From an uncultured Clostridia bacterium (lineage in GTDB: Bacteria; Bacillota; Clostridia; Christensenellales; DTU072), in the NCBI GenBank assembly GCA_934296355.1, contig CAKRAY010000115.1:1-5064 (forward strand): 5,064 nucleotides of DNA, in the 5' to 3' direction. Shown here one piece after another: positions 1-5,064 of the stretch (the stretch's first letter is position 1; each line of letters begins with the position of its first letter). The notes under the pieces were generated by a model. The model saw only the letters and a program-made list of their open reading frames with translations, searched no databases and was not told the DNA's origin. A program made the translations under genes and the position numbers.

Positions 1-44
1 TGTTGTTTGGCGAGCGAGTGGAGTGGAATAATTAAAAATTTTGC

Positions 45-72
45 TTGATTTTTTTTTGTTTTAGGCTATAAT
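45..72 (+). promoter_or_regulatory. Sigma-A-type promoter of the SRP RNA gene
   Basis: A -35 box TTGATT (45-50) and a perfect -10 box TATAAT (67-72) are separated by 16 nt. Transcription would start near G79, just where the SRP RNA fold begins, which supports the assignment. A TTGCTT at 41-46 is a less likely -35 box because its spacer would be 20 nt. The bases before it (1-44) may be the tail of an upstream gene, but all three frames close by position 48, so no frame can be preferred. Confidence 0.8.
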
Positions 73-78
73 ATTTAT

Positions 79-345
79 GACGATAGACGGGGAGCTAGCG
101 GTGCCCTGTAACTCGCAATCCGCTATAGCGAGGTCGAACGCCTGCCGAGGCATTCAGTATGGAAAGCCGATGCGCATAAGGAACGTTGATAGCAAGGTCT
201 CATACAATTTTGTGTTGTGAACCGTGTCAGAGTTTGATCGCAGCAGCACTAAGCAAATTTCGAAATGTGTTATGAGGAAACTTTGGAGGAGTCACCTGTG
301 CGTAAGCCGATTCGGTACTGTGTGTCGGAGCAGGTTCGTTATTTT
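79..345 (+). ncRNA. ffs: Signal recognition particle RNA, large bacterial type with Alu domain
   Basis: This is the RNA core of the signal recognition particle. With Ffh it binds signal sequences on nascent chains at the ribosome and, through FtsY, delivers them to the membrane translocon. The 5' Alu domain is clear: the conserved GGTGCCCTGTA block at 100-110, helix 3 closed by GGG 90-92 with CCC 104-106, helix 4 formed by CTCGC 112-116 with GCGAG 128-132, and loop-loop pairing of GCGG 98-101 with CCGC 120-123. Helix 5 is supported along its length: CGAAC 135-139 with GTTCG 334-338, CAGTAT 155-160 with GTACTG 315-320, CTCATA 199-204 with TATGAG 271-276. The S domain carries the Ffh-binding symmetric loop, C228-A231 opposite A242-A245. 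A possible closing helix 1 pairs 79-83 with 336-340, competing with the base of helix 5. The total of about 267 nt resembles the roughly 270-nt Bacillus subtilis scRNA. The apical loop of helix 8 is odd: it is not a GGAA or other GNRA loop. Ends are inferred from the promoter and U-tract. Confidence 0.95.
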
Positions 346-349
346 TTTT
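326..349 (+). terminator. Intrinsic-type terminator at the 3' end of the SRP RNA
   Basis: The 3' strand of the basal helix 5 (up to 338) is followed at once by a run of eight T at 342-349, with a second T-run at 353-359. The long-range helix of the SRP RNA itself would act as the stem; there is no separate local GC-rich hairpin. The exact 3' end may be trimmed by nucleases. Confidence 0.5.
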
Positions 350-374
350 GCTCTTTTTTGGATTGTTTTAATTC

Positions 375-403
375 TTGACTTTTATAATGGTAATTATTAT
401 AAT
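375..403 (+). promoter_or_regulatory. Strong sigma-A-type promoter of the pepF-dnaB transcription unit
   Basis: A -35 box TTGACT (375-380) and a perfect -10 box TATAAT (398-403) lie 17 nt apart, which is near the ideal consensus. Transcription would start near 410, leaving a leader of about 24 nt before the pepF start codon, just enough for its ribosome binding site AGGGAG at 420-425. A second TATAAT at 383-388 has no good -35 box at the right distance. The -10 box lies within a perfect palindrome (391-408). Confidence 0.8.
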
Positions 404-408
404 AATTA
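391..408. repeat. 18-bp perfect palindrome overlapping the pepF -10 box
   Basis: The sequence TAATTATTATAATAATTA equals its own reverse complement over all 18 bases. It covers the -10 box and the bases just downstream. A repressor bound here would block transcription, so it could be an operator. It is pure A and T in an AT-rich spacer, so chance is a real alternative. I cannot match it to a known regulator's site. Confidence 0.5.
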
Positions 409-433
409 TATATTTTTTTAGGGAGACTTTTTT

Positions 434-2194
434 ATGCTAAGAAAAGACGTAAGTTTAGAGAGAATATGGGCAACCGAAGATTTGCTCAACGAAGAAGAGT
501 TACCTCGGTACTTTCAAGATATTAAAGACGGTTCGGTAGAAATTTCGAAATTTCGCGGTAAATTAAATAAAGAAAACGCAATAGATTGTTTACTTACTTA
601 TAGCAAAATCAATTATAAAATCGAGAAATGCTACATTTATATAATGATTAAAGGCGATGAAAACAAGAGCGTTGCCAAATATAACGAACTAAAAGGACAG
701 ATAGAAGCGTTATACGTAGAATTCCTTACCGAAAGTTCGTTTATACAACCCGCATTGGCGGCTTTTAAGCAGAAAGACTTAAACGAAATGTTGAAGAACC
801 CGGCGTACGAGTACTTTACCATGTTTTTGACCGATATTATCAGAGAGAAAAAGCATTTATTGAGCGAAAAAGAAGAGGCTTTGTTGTCCGGAGTAGGCGG
901 ATTCAGCGACGAGTTTAGAACAATTTTCTCCATGTTCGACAACGTTGACGTAGATTTCGGAGAGATAGATTATCACGGAGAAAAGGTAAGACTTACGCAT
1001 GGGTTATATTCCTTATGTTTACAAGACACGGACGCCAATTTAAGAAAAACCGCGTATGAGCAAGTATATAACGGATATATGAAAATGATTCATACCGTTG
1101 CCGGAATGTATATCGGTAACGTAAAGAAAGATTATTTTTACGCTAAGGCAAGAAAGTATTCTAATTGTTTAGAGAGCGCGCTTTATGGGGAAAATATACC
1201 GGAACGCGTTTACAATAATCTTATCGAAATTGTCGACAAGTATGCGCCCGTTATGCACGAATACGTTGCATATAGAAAGAAGTGCTTGAAACTAAAAGAA
1301 TTGCATATGTACGATATGTATTTACCTATTGTCGATATAGACAATACGGTAACGGAGTTCGATAAAGCGTACGATATAGTATGCGACGCATTGGCTCCGC
1401 TCGGAGAAGAATACGTTAGCGTTTTAAGACAAGCAAAAAGAGATAGATGGATTGACGTTGAAGAAACGGAAAATAAGAAAAGCGGCGCTTATCAAATAGG
1501 CGCGTACGGCGTTCATCCGTACGTACTTCTTAATCATAAAGGAACGATTCACGACGTGTTTACCATTGCGCACGAAATGGGACACGCTATGCATACTTAT
1601 TATGCCACCGGCGCGCAATGCTACGAGAAAGCGAATTATTCGATTTTCGTAGCGGAAATCGCAAGCACGGTAAACGAAGTTTTGATGATTAAGCACATGT
1701 TAAAGACTGCAGAAGGAAAACAAAAGAAGTATTTGTTAAGTTACTACGTCGACATGTTAAGAACTACTCTTTTTAGACAAACAATGTTTGCCGAGTTCGA
1801 AAAATTCGCTCACGAAGCCATAGAGAACGGGGACCCGTTAAGTTATGAACGCATGAACGAGTATTATGGCGAATTGAATAAAAAGTACTACGGAGAAAGC
1901 GTAATTACCGACGAATACATTAAATATGAGTGGGCGAGAATTCCTCACTTCTATACTTCTTTCTACGTATATAAATACGCTACGGGAATTACATGCGCTA
2001 TAAATATCGCCAATATGATTCTCAATGACGCAAGCAACGTTGAAAAGTATAAAAACTTCTTAAAGTGCGGCGGAAGCAAATACCCGATGGAAAACCTTGC
2101 TTTGGTTGATATCGATTTAACGAAGAAAACGCCGTTCGTTAACGTTATGCGCGAATTCAAATCCGTGTTAAAGGAATTAAAGAGTATAAAATAA
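434..2194 (+). CDS. pepF: Oligoendopeptidase F, M3-family zinc metallopeptidase
   Basis: PepF is a cytoplasmic metallopeptidase that cuts short to medium oligopeptides; roles in peptide recycling and signal-peptide clearance are known for the family. The zinc site is intact: HEMGH at residues 380-384 gives ligands His380 and His384 and the catalytic base Glu381, and Glu408 in the segment FVAEIASTVNE is the expected third ligand. Further on, IPHFYTSFYVYKYATG (503-518) matches the family's conserved substrate-binding His/Tyr region. The N-terminal stretch KDVSLERIWATEDL resembles the usual PepF start, followed by a helical N-terminal domain and a catalytic domain from about residue 200. The 586 aa length is close to the usual 600, so the gene looks complete. 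There is no signal peptide. The ATG is preceded by AGGGAG at 420-425, 8 nt away, and no earlier in-frame start competes. It is first in a unit with the unknown membrane protein and dnaB. Confidence 0.95.
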   Translation: MLRKDVSLERIWATEDLLNEEELPRYFQDIKDGSVEISKFRGKLNKENAIDCLLTYSKINYKIEKCYIYIMIKGDENKSVAKYNELKGQIEALYVEFLTESSFIQPALAAFKQKDLNEMLKNPAYEYFTMFLTDIIREKKHLLSEKEEALLSGVGGFSDEFRTIFSMFDNVDVDFGEIDYHGEKVRLTHGLYSLCLQDTDANLRKTAYEQVYNGYMKMIHTVAGMYIGNVKKDYFYAKARKYSNCLESALYGENIPERVYNNLIEIVDKYAPVMHEYVAYRKKCLKLKELHMYDMYLPIVDIDNTVTEFDKAYDIVCDALAPLGEEYVSVLRQAKRDRWIDVEETENKKSGAYQIGAYGVHPYVLLNHKGTIHDVFTIAHEMGHAMHTYYATGAQCYEKANYSIFVAEIASTVNEVLMIKHMLKTAEGKQKKYLLSYYVDMLRTTLFRQTMFAEFEKFAHEAIENGDPLSYERMNEYYGELNKKYYGESVITDEYIKYEWARIPHFYTSFYVYKYATGITCAINIANMILNDASNVEKYKNFLKCGGSKYPMENLALVDIDLTKKTPFVNVMREFKSVLKELKSIK

Positions 2195-2197
2195 TCT

Positions 2198-3040
2198 ATG
2201 AAGTCGAGAGTTGGTTTTGTTTCTTGTTTTTGCTTAATCGTATTGACGATAATTTTTTCTGTCGGCGCGGTTCTTACGCCTGCGTTGGCGGAAACGCAAA
2301 GCGACGACAGCGAAGTTGATTTTAGCGTACAAGGTTATGACTTGGGCGAATACGACGCAAAAATCGTATATAACTATACAATCGAGTTTGCAAACGGTAT
2401 TTCGTTCGGGTACGACGTGGTTTTTAATAAAGAGTTTTATAATAGACTAAGCACGGAGGAAGGCAGATACCAGCTTAATTTGCTTGGCGAAACGTTTTAT
2501 AACAACGGTTTTACCTTAGACATGGACTACACATACGGCAAAATGAGCGCAAAAAAGTCTTTTGATACGGTAGAAGACTATTATGCCGCCTCCGGCGTGA
2601 CGGGGTACGAAAAGCAAGTTTCAACGGCAAAAAAAACCAAAGGTTTCTTTTTCAATGTTTATGAAAGTACGAATACCACCGTTTTTGCCGGAATTTATAA
2701 GGGCGACCAAAGATTCGTAGGGCGTATTTTTTCAAATTTACGCAATATGGGAATTCAAGAGAATAAGATTCTTTTAGAATACGTTTACGGTACTCCGTAC
2801 GGAGAGGATTATCTTTCTACGGACGCGGATAGCGTAACTTATTCATACGCCGATAAGATATATTACCATAGTTACAAAATGAACGTATCGGATTATGAAA
2901 GAACGGTTACGATTACGCAAAAGGCACCAAATCAATACGTTTGGTACTTATTGGCGATTGTGGCGGGAATACTTGTTATTTCTATTCCCGTTTCCGTCAA
3001 GATAGTAAAACAAAGGAGAGGAACTGATGGAAAAAAATAA
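2198..3040 (+). CDS. Tyrosine-rich single-pass membrane protein of unknown function
   Basis: I do not recognise a family. The 280-residue product begins with a clear signal peptide: basic MKSR, a hydrophobic core (about 5-26), and a likely cleavage site after ALA at residue 31. An extracytoplasmic region of about 215 residues follows, then one hydrophobic segment (about 248-270) and a basic tail containing KQRRGTDGKK. This predicts a type I topology with the domain outside and a short tail inside. The two cysteines (10 and 12) lie in the signal peptide, not in a lipobox, and the mature part has none. Tyrosine is unusually common, 27 of 280 residues. The start lies 3 nt after the pepF stop codon. 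Its Shine-Dalgarno site is poor (AAAGAG at 2179-2184, 13 nt away), so translation probably depends on coupling to pepF. The end overlaps dnaB by 14 nt. Base composition matches its neighbours, with no sign of recent transfer. The existence of the gene is well supported; its role is not. Confidence 0.85.
   Translation: MKSRVGFVSCFCLIVLTIIFSVGAVLTPALAETQSDDSEVDFSVQGYDLGEYDAKIVYNYTIEFANGISFGYDVVFNKEFYNRLSTEEGRYQLNLLGETFYNNGFTLDMDYTYGKMSAKKSFDTVEDYYAASGVTGYEKQVSTAKKTKGFFFNVYESTNTTVFAGIYKGDQRFVGRIFSNLRNMGIQENKILLEYVYGTPYGEDYLSTDADSVTYSYADKIYYHSYKMNVSDYERTVTITQKAPNQYVWYLLAIVAGILVISIPVSVKIVKQRRGTDGKK
3012..3018 (+). promoter_or_regulatory. Ribosome binding site of dnaB, inside the preceding gene
   Basis: AAAGGAG lies 8 nt before the ATG at 3027. 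It fixes the dnaB start, although the site and start codon are both within the coding sequence of the upstream membrane protein. Translation of the two genes is probably coupled. Confidence 0.85.
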
Positions 3041-4445
3041 TACGGAAAAAAACGTTGCGGTAAATGCAAAAGTTTTTCCGAAGAATAACGAAGCGGAGCA
3101 GTCCGTGCTATGTTGTTTATTGATTGACGGCGACGTTGCCGGCGATTACGTTTCTAAAATTTCGCCTGATTATTTTTATAATAAACTGAATAGAGAAATT
3201 TTTATGGCAATGCAAGCGCTCGATAGAGAAGCAAAGCCTATAGATATAATCACCGTAAACGATCAACTTGAAAAAACGGGCGGAGAAAAAGATTATCTAA
3301 CTTATTTAACCGAACTTGCTTCGCTATTGCCGTCGGGCGCGAATTGCGAACAATACGTTAAAATCATACAAAGAGATTCGGTATTGAGAACGATAATCGG
3401 AAAATGTAACGAAATTATAGAGGACGCGTATACTTCTACGGACGCCGATAGAACGTTACGTTTAGCCGAAAAATTGATTTATGAAATATCGAAAGATAAC
3501 GATAAGAGCGACTTGAAGCATATCAGCGCGCCCGCTGCGGAGCTTATTGATCGTATGGACGCTATTGCAAAAGATAAAAACGCATTTCGCGGACTGGCTA
3601 CCGGATTTAATAGATTCGATAAAGTTACTAACGGTCTACAAAAAGGCGATTTGATTATTCTATCGGCGCGTCCTTCCGTAGGTAAAACCGCTTTTGCGCT
3701 TAATATAGTGGCAAATATCGTTAAAAGACCGGAAAAGAAAGTGATTGCGTTCTATTCTTTGGAAATGCCGGCGGTACAGATCGCTCAAAGAATTTTAAGC
3801 AACCTCGCAAGCGTGGATATGCAAGAACTTTCTTCGGGCGAACTTATAGGCACGTCGCATAGAAGTCTATGGGAAATGACGAAAACACTTTCCGATTCCA
3901 GAGTTTTTATTAACGATTCGAGTATGATTTCGCCTAAGGATATACTTACTCAGTGTAGACGTCTTACCGGGGCTAGTAGAGATTTTAATAAAATCGACCT
4001 AATCGTAGTCGACTACTTGGGATTAATGACGAAAGACGATAGGCGTCGTTCCGACAATCGACAGCAAGAAATTAGCGATATGTCGAGATATATGAAGATA
4101 ATTGCAAAGGAGATGAATTGTCCCGTAATTCTACTTTGTCAGATGTCGCGTATGATTGAAAATCGTGACGATAAAACGCCACAACTTTCCGACCTTCGTG
4201 AATCGGGCGCGATAGAGCAAGACGCCGACATCGTATTATTCTTGTCGAGAGAGGACGAAAAAGATAAAGAGAACTCGCCGATACTTTTGGATATTGCAAA
4301 ACACAGAAACGGCAAACTCGATAGAATCAGACTTAATTGGATAGGAAAATACATACGGTTCGTCGAAAGCGAAAATCAGTCGGCGTATACTCCCAAGCCG
4401 AAAACGGAAAATAGGGACAATGACGATTCTAATATCGACAGTTGA
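3027..4445 (+). CDS. dnaB: Replicative DNA helicase DnaB
   Basis: This is the hexameric 5'-3' helicase of the replication fork (called DnaC in Bacillus subtilis), which unwinds DNA with ATP and interacts with primase and a loader. The N-terminal domain starts with the typical PKNNEAEQSVL (18-28) and runs to about residue 155; a linker leads to the RecA-like domain from about 185. The Walker A motif is ARPSVGKT (214-221, Lys220). The H1a segment YSLEM (243-247) holds the likely catalytic Glu246. Walker B is LIVVDY (325-330, Asp329). Motif H3 contains LCQMSR and SDLRESGAIEQDAD (388-401). Near the end AKHRNG (424-429) supplies Lys425 and the arginine finger Arg427; many relatives have Gln where His426 stands. 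The 472 aa length is normal. The last 20 or so residues are polar and variable. The TGA stop is followed directly by an in-frame TAA. The gene overlaps the upstream membrane protein and is the last of the pepF unit. The common neighbour rplI is not seen here. Confidence 0.97.
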   Translation: MEKNNTEKNVAVNAKVFPKNNEAEQSVLCCLLIDGDVAGDYVSKISPDYFYNKLNREIFMAMQALDREAKPIDIITVNDQLEKTGGEKDYLTYLTELASLLPSGANCEQYVKIIQRDSVLRTIIGKCNEIIEDAYTSTDADRTLRLAEKLIYEISKDNDKSDLKHISAPAAELIDRMDAIAKDKNAFRGLATGFNRFDKVTNGLQKGDLIILSARPSVGKTAFALNIVANIVKRPEKKVIAFYSLEMPAVQIAQRILSNLASVDMQELSSGELIGTSHRSLWEMTKTLSDSRVFINDSSMISPKDILTQCRRLTGASRDFNKIDLIVVDYLGLMTKDDRRRSDNRQQEISDMSRYMKIIAKEMNCPVILLCQMSRMIENRDDKTPQLSDLRESGAIEQDADIVLFLSREDEKDKENSPILLDIAKHRNGKLDRIRLNWIGKYIRFVESENQSAYTPKPKTENRDNDDSNIDS

Positions 4446-4486
4446 TAAAAAAGTCATTTTTAGACAAAAAAACATACAATAACAGA

Positions 4487-4515
4487 TTGCAAAACAATGT
4501 TTTTTATGATAAAAT
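4487..4515 (+). promoter_or_regulatory. Extended -10 promoter of tig
   Basis: A -35 box TTGCAA (4487-4492) and a -10 box TAAAAT (4510-4515) are 17 nt apart. TG at 4507-4508, one base before the -10 box, makes it an extended -10 promoter. The start of transcription would be near 4522. I see no convincing terminator between dnaB and this promoter, so tig may also receive read-through from the pepF unit. The -35 box lies in the loop of a 9-bp AT-only inverted repeat (4467-4475 and 4497-4505). Confidence 0.7.
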
Positions 4516-4532
4516 ATCAAAGATAATTTTAC

Positions 4533-4538
4533 GGAGGT
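4533..4538 (+). promoter_or_regulatory. Ribosome binding site of tig
   Basis: GGAGGT is an almost perfect anti-16S match, 7 nt before the ATG at 4546. It settles the start and suggests high translation, as expected for an abundant chaperone. Confidence 0.9.
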
Positions 4539-4545
4539 AAAAAAA

Positions 4546-5064
4546 ATGGAATACTCAGTACAGAAATTGAGCAAATCAAAGATAGAAGTTGCCGTAAGCA
4601 TTGAAAAAGACGAATGGCAAAACGATATTAAAGAAGGATACAATAAGAATAAGCATAAGTATTCGGTAGAAGGTTTCCGTAAGGGAAAAGTGCCGATGCA
4701 AGTGTTGGTTGCCGCATACGGAAAGCAATTTTTGTATGAAGACGCTATCGATATAGCGGTAGACAAGGCATACGAAGAGATAATGAACAAGGAGAATTTC
4801 GAGGTTGTCGCTCGTCCCGAATTGGATGTTAAAGACGTAGGCGAAGAGGGTTTGAAGTTTGTTATCGCATTTACCGTTTCTCCCGAGTTCGAATTGGGTC
4901 AATACACGGGACTTACGTTTAAGAAAGACGTTGCAACCGTTACCGACGAAGAAGTTAATGCGGTTATCGACAAAGAACTTAACGATAGAGCGCGTCTTAT
5001 CGAAAAAGACGGCGAAGCGGAAAACGGAGACACCGTCGTACTCGATTACAGCGGTAGCGTAAAC
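4546..5064 (+). CDS. tig: Trigger factor (ribosome-associated chaperone and prolyl isomerase), 3' end beyond window
   Basis: Trigger factor docks next to the ribosomal exit tunnel and shields emerging chains; its middle domain is an FKBP-type peptidyl-prolyl isomerase. The frame stays open from the ATG to the window edge, giving 173 residues. The ribosome-docking signature GFRKGKVP is intact at residues 43-50, followed by MQVLVAAYG as in typical trigger factors. The N-terminal domain covers about residues 1-115, with FVIAFTVSPEFELGQYTGL at its end. A linker with DEEVNAVIDKELNDRA follows, and the isomerase domain begins at about 160 with NGDTVVLDYSGSVN. The remainder of that domain and the C-terminal chaperone arms, roughly 250 residues in a usual 430-residue protein, lie outside. 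It has its own promoter and ribosome binding site, so it is probably a separate unit from dnaB. In many bacteria tig is followed by clpP and clpX, but that cannot be seen here. Confidence 0.95.
   Translation, partial: MEYSVQKLSKSKIEVAVSIEKDEWQNDIKEGYNKNKHKYSVEGFRKGKVPMQVLVAAYGKQFLYEDAIDIAVDKAYEEIMNKENFEVVARPELDVKDVGEEGLKFVIAFTVSPEFELGQYTGLTFKKDVATVTDEEVNAVIDKELNDRARLIEKDGEAENGDTVVLDYSGSVN

Noticed and set aside
1..44. C-terminal end of an upstream protein gene
   Set aside because: All three frames reach a stop (29-31, 33-35 or 46-48) and none has a recognisable ending, so a coding call is not supported.
224..421. A 65-codon open frame starting with GTG upstream of pepF
   Set aside because: It begins within helix 8 of the SRP RNA, runs through the terminator and promoter region, has no ribosome binding site and gives an unlikely protein.
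4443..4448. Possible TGA-as-tryptophan code, because dnaB ends TGA then TAA
   Set aside because: The complete genes use TGG for tryptophan, none has an in-frame TGA before its natural end, and dnaB has normal length with TGA as stop. The standard bacterial code fits.
4453..4465. Hairpin terminator just after dnaB (GTC 4453-4455 with GAC 4463-4465)
   Set aside because: The stem is only 3 bp and is followed by A residues, not T, so it does not look like an intrinsic terminator on the + strand.
4236..4790. A 184-codon open frame on the minus strand across the dnaB end and tig start
   Set aside because: It lies opposite two well-identified genes and an intergenic promoter, and its Cys/Phe/Ser-rich product is what antisense reading of AT-rich coding DNA yields. 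The other minus-strand frames in pepF, dnaB and tig are rejected for the same reason.
4859..5062. A 67-codon plus-strand open frame near the right edge
   Set aside because: It is out of frame within tig, whose own frame has the trigger factor signature and a strong ribosome binding site.

Overview
This is an AT-rich window with closely packed genes, all on the + strand. The organism is most likely a low-GC Gram-positive bacterium of the Bacillota, perhaps a Clostridia-like or related gut lineage. The main reason is a long (about 267 nt) signal recognition particle RNA with an Alu domain, as in Bacillus and Clostridium, instead of the short 4.5S form. Strong purine-rich Shine-Dalgarno sites, sigma-A-type promoters and a Gram-positive-style oligoendopeptidase F agree with this. 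Genus cannot be told from the sequence alone.

Layout. Positions 1-44 are an undecided upstream tail. Positions 45-72 are a promoter, and about 79-345 is the SRP RNA gene, ending in a U-tract. Positions 375-403 hold a near-consensus promoter whose -10 box lies inside an 18-bp perfect palindrome. It drives a tight three-gene unit: pepF (M3-family oligoendopeptidase F, 434-2194), a gene for an unrecognised tyrosine-rich single-pass membrane protein (2198-3040), and dnaB (replicative DNA helicase, 3027-4445). The second gene starts 3 nt after pepF, and dnaB overlaps it by 14 nt. A 100-nt gap then carries an extended -10 promoter and a strong ribosome binding site for tig (trigger factor), which runs off the right edge of the window.

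How the genes relate. SRP RNA and trigger factor both meet the nascent chain at the ribosomal exit tunnel, and PepF degrades oligopeptides in the cytoplasm, so three of the five genes serve protein biogenesis or turnover. DnaB is the replication-fork helicase and appears to be co-transcribed by position only. All these are housekeeping genes; I see no mobile element, CRISPR array, toxin-antitoxin pair or defence system. The least ordinary points are the divergent apical loop of the SRP RNA, the unknown membrane protein embedded between pepF and dnaB, and the palindrome over the pepF promoter.
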